DNA of 8,958 bases from assembly GCA_003166055.1 (NCBI GenBank), contig PMWR01000320.1, forward strand, positions 66,817 through 75,774, read 5' to 3'. Of the stretch, positions 1 through 5,757 are shown piece after piece. Positions within the stretch are counted from its first letter, which is position 1. Each line of letters opens with the position of its first letter. The notes beneath the pieces were generated by a model, which did not search any database, was not told the DNA's origin, and saw nothing but the letters and a program-made list of their open reading frames with translations. Source of the DNA: Acidobacteriaceae bacterium. GTDB taxonomy: Bacteria > Acidobacteriota > Terriglobia > Terriglobales > Acidobacteriaceae. The position numbers were made by a program, and so were the translations under genes.

Positions 1-1
1 G

Positions 2-88
2 CAGATTACAATGATCGTTTCGCCGAGAGTTTTTCCGAGCGCATTGACTGGCAACATCATTGTGCGGAAGCTCCTGGCTGGAGGTTAG
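2..88 (+). CDS. Possible 3' end of an upstream gene (C-terminal 28 codons)
   Basis: One plus-strand frame is open from the window edge to a TAG at 86-88. It would encode a fairly hydrophobic C-terminal tail ending in RKLLAGG. The stop lies 6 bases before the ATG of the Clp_N gene, which is the spacing expected for two genes in one operon. The evidence is weak: 28 open codons are not unusual by chance, a second plus-strand frame is also open here, and I recognise no family. The sequence to the left of the window would decide it. Confidence 0.25.
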   Translation, partial: QITMIVSPRVFPSALTGNIIVRKLLAGG

Positions 89-91
89 GAG
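80..91 (+). promoter_or_regulatory. Double Shine-Dalgarno site for the Clp_N gene
   Basis: GGAGG at 80-84 lies 10 bases before the ATG at 95, and AGGAG at 87-91 lies 3 bases before it. The first has workable spacing and supports the chosen start. CTCC at 71-74 could pair with GGAG at 80-83 in a small hairpin and partly mask the first site, but four base pairs is too little to claim regulation. Confidence 0.6.
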
Positions 92-94
92 AAG

Positions 95-1237
95 ATGTCC
101 GAACGGCTGACGCCCGAGGCGCGAGGAGCTGCTGTCATTGCCTATGGCATTGCCAAAATGTCTGCCTCACAAAACATCGAGACGGAGCATTTGCTCATTG
201 GAATCATGCGCGAAAATCCTGGGTTCCTGAACCGTTTTATGAAGACCGAAGTTACTGGCGACCCTTTTCTCGAAGCGATTCGGCGGAACTTTGCCAGGGG
301 CGAGGAAATCCCCAAATCGGCGGCGCGGCCGGAACGCACCGAGGAATACGAGCGTGTAATCGCGATGGCGGCTGAAGAGGCAGAGCGGGCAGGACAGGAA
401 AACATCGGCATCGACAATTTGCTCATTGCCATCTTGCGTGAGAAGAACAGCACCGCGGCGCGAATGCTCCGCGAGCGCGGCGCGGACCTCGATCTGATCC
501 GCTTCCAACTAACGGCAGTTCCCTACGAACCACCATCGGAAAAGGAGCATAAGCTCAGGGCGCTGAACAGAATGGTGAATCTCTTGGACACTTCTCATCC
601 CTCTGAAAGCGCTAAGATCGCTGAGATCAGAAATCGGCTTGAATGCTCCGATGGCGAGGATGCCAGCGACCTGGGCGACCAGATTATGGAGATGATGGCG
701 GACAAGGCCGCGCCTGGTGCTCGCCTCGGTAGAGACCCGGGAAACGGCGGCGGTTGGTCTAACCGTACCAGTGAAAAGATGCGGCGGCTCATTTTCTTCG
801 CTCAATTCGAAGCCAAACGGTCCGGTTCACCAGAAGTAGAAACCGGACACCTCCTGTTGGTCATCCTCCGTGAGCAGAAAAAGCATTGGAGCCTCTTCAT
901 GCCACTGGCGATTTCGAAGGAGGCTGTTTCAACGGAAATCGAAGAGACTCTGCGCACTGGCGAGATCGTTTTGCCGCTGGAAGTATCCTCAACGGCGATG
1001 AGACCGCCCCTCTCCGAAGAATGTAAACGAGCTCAAACCCATGCGCGGGAAGAGGCCGATATGCTGTGGTCTTCGCGTGCCGGCCCCGAGCACCTGCTCT
1101 TGGGGCTCTTGCGAGAAGAAAGCAGTTTCGCGGCTCGCATCATGCGCAAATACGGTGCGGAGCCTGAGAAGATCCGAGAGGGGCTGGCAGCTTTACCGCA
1201 CCCAGGTAGCGCAAACTCAAACGAACGACCGCAATAA
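95..1237 (+). CDS. Stand-alone tandem Clp N-terminal domain protein, no AAA+ ATPase
   Basis: The 380-residue protein has four Clp repeats, arranged as two Clp_N modules. The repeats lie at about residues 5-50, 81-138, 225-286 and 306-366. Each follows the ClpC/ClpA pattern of a helix, a TEHLL-like turn and an LLRE-like helix (for example ETEHLLIGI at 29-37 and PEHLLLGLLRE at 331-341). A charged, probably helical linker (about 150-205) and a Gly-rich stretch (216-220) separate the modules. In ClpC this domain binds substrates, adaptors such as MecA, and phosphoarginine. Here there are no Walker A or B motifs and no ClpP-binding loop, so the protein cannot unfold proteins by itself. There is no signal peptide, so it is cytoplasmic. 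It could be an adaptor, decoy or binding protein for a Clp machine or for modified proteins; that is inference. The start is supported by the Shine-Dalgarno site. The gene converges on the GH30 gene. Family call is firm, function unknown. Confidence 0.92.
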   Translation: MSERLTPEARGAAVIAYGIAKMSASQNIETEHLLIGIMRENPGFLNRFMKTEVTGDPFLEAIRRNFARGEEIPKSAARPERTEEYERVIAMAAEEAERAGQENIGIDNLLIAILREKNSTAARMLRERGADLDLIRFQLTAVPYEPPSEKEHKLRALNRMVNLLDTSHPSESAKIAEIRNRLECSDGEDASDLGDQIMEMMADKAAPGARLGRDPGNGGGWSNRTSEKMRRLIFFAQFEAKRSGSPEVETGHLLLVILREQKKHWSLFMPLAISKEAVSTEIEETLRTGEIVLPLEVSSTAMRPPLSEECKRAQTHAREEADMLWSSRAGPEHLLLGLLREESSFAARIMRKYGAEPEKIREGLAALPHPGSANSNERPQ

Positions 1238-1585
1238 AGAAAGATAAGCCGGTCCCAGGTAAGCTCCCCTCCTTTACCGGCGCACTAGGGCCAAGCGGTC
1301 AGCGTCTGCTAAGCGGAATACCTGCTCATCGAGATAACGGCCTGGCTTGAAGTCTGGCGTGGGAGCCTGGCCGCTGAACATCTTGGTCAACATGGTTGAC
1401 CTTCTCATGGACGTAACGTATTGCCGTACGGCGATCATACTTCTGGCTGCCGTCTGCATAGCCCCTGAAACCGCCCGCGATCTGGTTCAGACTCTGTTCT
1501 TGCGGGGTTCCCCGAGTAACATTGGCGGCGCCTTGGCGCGAACCTTGCGGCTGCCTCTTTGCAGCATTCTCCGCAGCGCGCAGAC
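1238..1585. other. Intergenic region between convergent genes, no gene recognised
   Basis: About 350 bases separate the Clp_N stop from the terminator of the GH30 gene. Short open frames exist on both strands, at about 1347-1598 on plus and 1274-1459 and 1326-1610 on minus. None has a good ribosome binding site, a recognisable family or believable composition. A degraded gene remnant is possible but cannot be shown from the sequence alone. Confidence 0.5.
1248..1281 (+). terminator. Weak inverted repeat after the Clp_N gene
   Basis: GCCGGT at 1248-1253 is the exact reverse complement of ACCGGC at 1276-1281. Inside it, GGTAA at 1258-1262 could instead pair with TTACC at 1274-1278. It starts about 10 bases after the Clp_N stop, where a terminator would be expected. 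It lacks a T-run and the outer loop is long (22 bases), so this may be chance. Confidence 0.2.
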
Positions 1586-1639
1586 AAAACCACGCTGAGG
1601 ATCGTTCCATTGCTGCTAGAACAATCTTCAGCGCGGTTT
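1586..1639 (-). terminator. Long-stem intrinsic terminator of the GH30 gene
   Basis: Two 21-base arms, 1587-1607 and 1619-1639, are reverse complements at 18 of 21 positions around an 11-base loop. Read as minus-strand RNA, two of the three differences become G-U pairs and only one A-C mismatch remains, so the stem is better in the direction of the GH30 gene. The stem ends in a run of four T (minus strand, 1589-1586). It begins 15 bases after the GH30 stop codon. Position and structure together fit a Rho-independent terminator, although the T-run is short. Confidence 0.65.
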
Positions 1640-1654
1640 GGATGAACAATCGGC

Positions 1655-4600
1655 TTACTCGACAAACGTCGTGATACTCTGCGCGGGCAGTGTGTAGGTA
1701 AACTGGCCGCCCGTCACGCTGACCCCAGTTTGCAGCGCCAAGCCGGCGGCCGAAGTGCTCTGGTAGGGTGTCACCGAGGTCACGGTTCCGTTCTGAATTG
1801 CGAAGGCCTGGGTCACGGCGCTTGTGCCCATATTGATTGCCACGATGACGTAGTGTTGAGTCCCGCTCTCGGTCCCGGTGTAGGCGGAGACGAGCACATT
1901 CGCGGACTCGTTTGCGGAGGCCGTCACACCCACGTGCGAATAGCCCGGCTGAACGAACTTGGAGTACTGGCCCATCACGTAGCCCACCACAGATGGATTC
2001 CCGCTGTTGTCGACTAAGCCACAGGTGCCGGCTGCGGTTGCACAACTGCCGGTGGAGTCGCCGAAGATCCCCCACCAGACATAGGCGTTGTATTGGGCGA
2101 TGGTCATGGCTTGATGGATGCTCTGGGCAAACGTCAGGGCCTGGGGCCAGGTAAGCTGCGCTGAGCTCAAGGGGCCGAACTCGGTCATCCAGACTTCTTT
2201 CTGGGTGACTCCAGACGGCTGCGGATAGAGGAAGGGCGTGGTTCCATAGATGTGGCCGCCAATGACGCCGATGTTGTTGTACGCGGCCGAGTCCACAACA
2301 GCCGAGCCGGTGAAGATCGGGTTGGTGTAGGACGTTTTGAAGGTATCTGACTCCGGCATGATGAGCTTCGCCGTCAGCGGGTTCGTTGCGCCGCCCGCAG
2401 TCAGCGAGTCAATGAAGGCGTCCATCTGCGCAGGAGTCCACACGCAGGACTCATAGGAGACATTCTCCTCCGGTTCGTTCTGCATCGAAATGGCGTAGAG
2501 ATTGAAGGAGTTTTGGGAATTGAAGTAGGTGACAAAATCCTCCAGATAGTTGGCGTAGTCGGAATAGTGATTTGGATCGAGGTAACCGCCGCAGTAGTCG
2601 GCTGGGCTGCAACTGCTGTTGAAGGTTTCGTTATAGTCAACGCCACCAACAGTGGTATTGGTGCCATTAAGCTTCCAAGTGGCTGGAGGCGTCCACGGCG
2701 TTGCGAAGACGATCGCATTTGGGTTGTTGAGGATGGCTAACCCACCGTTGGTGGCCTCTTCAAGCCAGTTTCCACCATCGCTGGGGTTGGTGGTTACCCA
2801 GTTGTTGGCCGCCGTGCCCGTGGGATCGATGCGCACCCTTAGAATGCTGAGGCCGAGGCCATTCGTCGGACTAAACAGAGCCTTGGCAACGGCCGCGGGC
2901 ATCTGTCCGAGCCAGGCCGTCGATCCGCCAAATCCGCGGATAGTCTGAAGAGTGTCGGTGAAATCGACTGTCTCCAGGTTCGGATTTGCAGCGGCAGTGG
3001 TGAAGCTCCAGGTATAGTTCGCAGCCAGAGCCGTTCCCGCCGCGTTTTGAACTCCGGTGGTAATGGTTGCCGTGTACTGGGTGCTGACAGCCAGGCTCGC
3101 CGACGGCGTGAAGGTTGCCACCGATGTGGAAGCGGCGAAGGTAACAGTTCCAGTGACCGCCGCGCCCCCGGCAGCCGCCAAGGTAAATGTCGAAGAATTG
3201 ATCGTGGATGGATTCATCGACTGACTGAAGGTCGCCGTTACGGTTGTGGTTACTGCTACTCCCGTGGCCGCGCTAGCAGGCGTGACACTAAGAACTGTGG
3301 GCGGAACAGCAGACGTGGTGAAGGTCCAGGGATAGTTCGCAGCCAGCGCCGCTCCCGCCGAGCTTTGCGCTCCCGTGGTGATGGTGGCCGTGTATTGCGT
3401 GTTGTAAGCCAGATTTGCGCTCGGAGCGAAAGTGGCCACCGAACCGGTCGCGGTGTAGGTAACAGTCCCGGTGACCGGCGCGCCCCCAGCCGCGGTCAAG
3501 GTGAATGTCGAAGAGGTGAGCGTCGACGGGTTCATCGCCTGACTGAAGGCCGCCGTGATAATCGGAGCGGTTGCGGACACCCCCATCGCGCTGTTGGCCG
3601 GAGTCGTGGAAGTGACCGTCGGCGCGGGCGCTGCGACCGTGGTGAAGGTCCAGGTATAGTTCGCAGCCAGCGCCGGTCCAGAAGAGCTTTGAGCTCCCGT
3701 CGTGATGGTCGCCGTGTATTGGGTGCTGTAAGCCAGATTTGCGTTCGGCGTGAAAGTGGCCACCGAGCCGGTCGCGGCGTAGGAGACAGTCCCGGTTACC
3801 GACGCGCCGCCAGCCGCAGTCAAGGTGAATGTCGAAGAAGTGATTGTGGACGAGTTCATCGCCTCGCTGAAGTTCGCCGTTACGGTTGTGCTTACAGACA
3901 CTCCCGTGGCCGCGCTTGCCGGCGTGACAGCGGTGACCGTGGGCGCAGCCGCGACAGTGGTGAAGGTCCAGGTGTAGTTCGCGGCCAGCGGCGTTCCTGT
4001 CGAGTCTTGAGCGCCGGTGGTAATGGTCGCCGTGTACTGGGTGCTGTAAGCCAGATTTGCCGACGGCGTGAAAGTTGCCACCGAGCCGGTCGCGGTATAG
4101 GTAACGGTTCCGGAAACTGGGGTTGTTCCCGGTCCGGTTAGCGTAAAGGTTGCCGGAGTGATCGTCGACGAGTTCATCGCCTGACTGAAGGTCGCCGTCA
4201 CGGTCGTGCCGATGGCCACTCCTGTGGCCGCACTAAGAGGCGTAATTGCAGTCACAGTGGGCGGAACGGGAGCCGCGGCCGTCGTGAAGGTCCAGGAATA
4301 ATTCGCACCCAGCGCCGCGCCCGACGAGCTGAAAGCTCCAGTGTTAATGGTCGCCGTGTACTGTGTGCTGTAAGCCAGGCTCGCCGATGGCATAAAGGTT
4401 GCTACGGAATTCGAGTAGCTGACAGTTCCTGAAACCGCCGCGCCCGCGGCCCCCGTCAATTGGAACGTCGAAGCAGTGATCGAGGACGACATCATCGCCT
4501 CGCTGAAGGTTGCAGTAATGGTTGCATTGACTGCTACGTTCGTGGCCCCGGTTGCAGGCGTAACCGCGGTGACCGTTGGAGCGACGGGCGGCGGCGTAGA

Positions 4601-4672
4601 TGAGCCACCGCATCCTGAAACCAGGAGCGCGGACGCCAAAAGGCAAGCCATTCCGAGACGCATGGGACGCAT
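1655..4672 (-). CDS. Secreted lipoprotein: five Ig-like (Big_5) domains plus GH30 subfamily 8-like glycoside hydrolase
   Basis: A 1005-residue exported enzyme. The N-terminus is a lipoprotein signal with the lipobox LVSGC, lipidated Cys21 and no Asp at +2, so outer-membrane anchoring is likely. Five SbsA/Big_5-type Ig domains start at residues 32, 138, 244, 351 and 458, each ending near a WTFTT motif; they probably act as a stalk. The catalytic part spans about 566-1005. It has the GH30 entry motif RGFGGS (579-584), QNEPE with proposed acid/base Glu733, WMTEF with proposed nucleophile Glu831, VWW at 865-867, and a beta side domain ending LPAQSITTFV, closely resembling bacterial glucuronoxylanases such as Bacillus XynC. 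The likely substrate is xylan or a related beta-linked polymer. The loop after WW (868-885) lacks the Arg of XynC and instead holds Cys877 and Cys884, so glucuronate dependence is doubtful. The start is fixed by AAGGAG 10 bases upstream. Fold and family are firm; exact substrate is inferred. Confidence 0.93.
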   Translation of the reverse strand: MRPMRLGMACLLASALLVSGCGGSSTPPPVAPTVTAVTPATGATNVAVNATITATFSEAMMSSSITASTFQLTGAAGAAVSGTVSYSNSVATFMPSASLAYSTQYTATINTGAFSSSGAALGANYSWTFTTAAAPVPPTVTAITPLSAATGVAIGTTVTATFSQAMNSSTITPATFTLTGPGTTPVSGTVTYTATGSVATFTPSANLAYSTQYTATITTGAQDSTGTPLAANYTWTFTTVAAAPTVTAVTPASAATGVSVSTTVTANFSEAMNSSTITSSTFTLTAAGGASVTGTVSYAATGSVATFTPNANLAYSTQYTATITTGAQSSSGPALAANYTWTFTTVAAPAPTVTSTTPANSAMGVSATAPIITAAFSQAMNPSTLTSSTFTLTAAGGAPVTGTVTYTATGSVATFAPSANLAYNTQYTATITTGAQSSAGAALAANYPWTFTTSAVPPTVLSVTPASAATGVAVTTTVTATFSQSMNPSTINSSTFTLAAAGGAAVTGTVTFAASTSVATFTPSASLAVSTQYTATITTGVQNAAGTALAANYTWSFTTAAANPNLETVDFTDTLQTIRGFGGSTAWLGQMPAAVAKALFSPTNGLGLSILRVRIDPTGTAANNWVTTNPSDGGNWLEEATNGGLAILNNPNAIVFATPWTPPATWKLNGTNTTVGGVDYNETFNSSCSPADYCGGYLDPNHYSDYANYLEDFVTYFNSQNSFNLYAISMQNEPEENVSYESCVWTPAQMDAFIDSLTAGGATNPLTAKLIMPESDTFKTSYTNPIFTGSAVVDSAAYNNIGVIGGHIYGTTPFLYPQPSGVTQKEVWMTEFGPLSSAQLTWPQALTFAQSIHQAMTIAQYNAYVWWGIFGDSTGSCATAAGTCGLVDNSGNPSVVGYVMGQYSKFVQPGYSHVGVTASANESANVLVSAYTGTESGTQHYVIVAINMGTSAVTQAFAIQNGTVTSVTPYQSTSAAGLALQTGVSVTGGQFTYTLPAQSITTFVE
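2993..4579 (-). repeat. Five tandem Ig-domain repeats of about 106-107 codons
   Basis: The repeats encode residues 32 to about 560 of the GH30 lipoprotein. Domain starts are spaced 106, 106, 107 and 107 codons apart. The DNA itself is strongly conserved: the segment encoding YTWTFTT recurs at 3001, 3319, 3643, 3961 and 4285, spaced 318, 324, 318 and 324 bases. The segment encoding the TATFSQAMN-like strand also recurs nearly unchanged. This points to amplification or gene conversion rather than only protein-level selection. The last unit (4285-4579, the N-terminal domain) is the most divergent at its centre. Confidence 0.9.
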
Positions 4673-4682
4673 GATAAGAGTT

Positions 4683-4688
4683 CTCCTT
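4683..4688 (-). promoter_or_regulatory. Shine-Dalgarno site of the GH30 gene
   Basis: On the minus strand AAGGAG occupies 4688-4683, 10 bases before the ATG at 4672-4670. A second in-frame ATG at 4663 (Met4) would be 19 bases away, so the upstream ATG is preferred. Confidence 0.7.
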
Positions 4689-5258
4689 GGATTTGCTATG
4701 GGCGGAGAGAATGGCCAGTCCAGCTCGCAACCCCGAACGAAACCTTTGCGTACTAGCTCGACATTGAACTCGTCGTCCGGCGTCCTCTGATTCCAGCAAG
4801 CGCCTAGGCCTGCGATGGATCATTTAGAGGCCCATCCAGTTCAACTTCTTGCGGCGAGTGGATACTAAATCAATTTATCAACTCCACGCAACCGAATTTC
4901 CAGCGATGCTGGATCGAACAAATCGTACACACCACGGCTGTCCACTTCAGAGCAAAAGGGATCGGCTGGTGGTTGCCGTGCACAATTCAGGAGCCGAAGT
5001 TGAGTCTCTGAAGTGCGGCAAAAGGGCTCCAAAGTTCACCCTCTACGCAGCCTGCAACAAGCGTTTTCGATCGTTTGAATCGCCTTCCATTAACTAAATC
5101 GCTTTTCTGCAAGATACTGGTTCTGCGATATTTGCGCGCCAAATGGCTCCGGGGAGAAGCCGTCCCGGCTCGATGAAATCGCGGCAGCTTGTTGATTTTC
5201 TTGAAGTTCCTCCGAAGTGAATCGCAGGCTTCAGTCCCCTTCGGCGAAAAAAATCCAC

Positions 5259-5290
5259 TTGACAATGACGCTGGCGGAGTTGAATATGCT
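5259..5290 (+). promoter_or_regulatory. Possible sigma-70 type promoter
   Basis: A perfect TTGACA -35 hexamer lies at 5259-5264. At 17 bases spacing the -10 hexamer would be GAATAT (5282-5287, three of six matches); TATGCT at 5285-5290 matches better but at 20 bases spacing. If used, it would give a leader of roughly 460 bases for the propeller gene. The -10 is poor, so the call is tentative. Confidence 0.25.
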
Positions 5291-5345
5291 CCTGCATTGT
5301 TTTCTATGGCACACCTCGGCAGTAAATGTGGAGGGGCTTTGGCGG

Positions 5346-5365
5346 CCTGATCGTCGACGATCAGG
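5346..5365. promoter_or_regulatory. Perfect 20-bp palindrome, candidate operator
   Basis: CCTGATCGTC at 5346-5355 is followed at once by its exact reverse complement, GACGATCAGG, at 5356-5365, with no spacer. A perfect 20-bp palindrome has a chance of about one in a million per position, so roughly 0.01 expected in this window. It lies between the divergent genes and just downstream of the possible promoter, as expected for a dimeric repressor or activator site. No regulator gene is in the window, so its partner is unknown. Confidence 0.45.
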
Positions 5366-5649
5366 TTGGCGAGTGTAGTGTGAGTTGCTCGGCCAGGGTT
5401 CTTCCATGTTTCCACATCAGTTCAATTGTGTCGGCTGTGGTTTAGGGGGCCTGCCTGGAACAATGCAAATCGCGAAGCGGTGGATTCTGTCTTGAGATTG
5501 CGGCTATCTGTCATGTTCTTGGATATCGTTACCACACTGGCAGAGAGTCGGATTCAGCAGTGCAGGGAGGGGCGGCTTGTGGGGGGTGCAATAAAAGGGA
5601 CGCTCGCCCAATGGAGGGTAGGAACTTGAGCTATCGACACAGGCGGGGC

Positions 5650-5676
5650 CTCCGGTGAAGCCAGAGATGGCCGGAG
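5650..5676 (+). other. Leader hairpin 1 of the propeller gene
   Basis: CTCCGG at 5650-5655 pairs with CCGGAG at 5671-5676. The loop can fold further through GCCA (5660-5663) with TGGC (5668-5671), closing a GAGA tetraloop and leaving a GTGAA bulge. Three T follow. It could be an attenuator or part of a structured leader. I do not recognise the consensus of a known riboswitch class. Confidence 0.35.
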
Positions 5677-5704
5677 TTTAGCATGTGCGATCGAACGACA
5701 GCGC

Positions 5705-5723
5705 GGAACGCAAACCACGTTCC
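5705..5723 (+). other. Leader hairpin 2 of the propeller gene
   Basis: GGAACG at 5705-5710 pairs perfectly with CGTTCC at 5718-5723 around the seven-base loop CAAACCA. It ends 22 bases before the Shine-Dalgarno site and has no T-run, so it would influence mRNA stability or translation rather than terminate transcription, if it acts at all. Confidence 0.3.
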
Positions 5724-5745
5724 CCATTCTGAAACAACTCTCATC

Positions 5746-5750
5746 GGAGG
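5746..5750 (+). promoter_or_regulatory. Shine-Dalgarno site of the propeller gene
   Basis: GGAGG lies 7 bases before the ATG at 5758. It is nearly ideal and fixes the start of a frame that encodes a good signal peptide. Confidence 0.8.
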
Positions 5751-5757
5751 ATTAGAG

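Larger units (their letters stand above)
4689..5745. other. Long divergent intergenic region, about 1.06 kb
   Basis: This region separates the divergent GH30 and propeller genes. Open frames exist at 4849-5097 and 5426-5629 (plus) and 4987-5415 (minus), but none has a convincing ribosome binding site, recognisable domain or protein-like composition. It must carry both promoters. An AT-rich 20-base patch at 4862-4881, about 190 bases upstream of the GH30 start, could lie in that gene's promoter, but I see no clear pair of hexamers there. Listed separately are a 20-bp palindrome, a possible plus-strand promoter and two leader hairpins. Confidence 0.6.

Noticed and set aside
1274..1459. Short minus-strand open frame ending in RLALVRR
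   Set aside because: 61 codons, weak start context and no recognised domain; could be chance or a remnant.
1326..2075. 249-codon minus-strand open frame overlapping the GH30 3' end
   Set aside because: It is out of frame with the GH30 gene, Arg-rich, and has no family signature. The GH30 reading is certain through this stretch.
3047..4141. 364-codon open frame on the plus strand, opposite the Ig repeats
   Set aside because: It is the mirror of the repetitive, stop-poor minus-strand gene. The product is Arg/Gly/Ser-rich low-complexity sequence with no ribosome binding site or domain.
4899..4913. Small inverted repeat TCCAGC/GCTGGA with a three-base centre
   Set aside because: Six-base arms are expected by chance in a window of this size, and nothing nearby supports a function.
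4987..5415. 142-codon minus-strand open frame in the divergent gap
   Set aside because: There is no good ribosome binding site and the composition does not look like a folded protein. It also spans the palindrome and possible promoter.
5426..5629. 67-codon plus-strand open frame upstream of the propeller gene
   Set aside because: No ribosome binding site and no recognisable motif; lies in the presumed leader.
5580..5757. Possible c-di-GMP (GEMM) riboswitch before the propeller gene
   Set aside because: GEMM aptamers are plausible before large exported proteins, but the conserved GGCAAACC and GACGCAAAGCC segments are not present in order.
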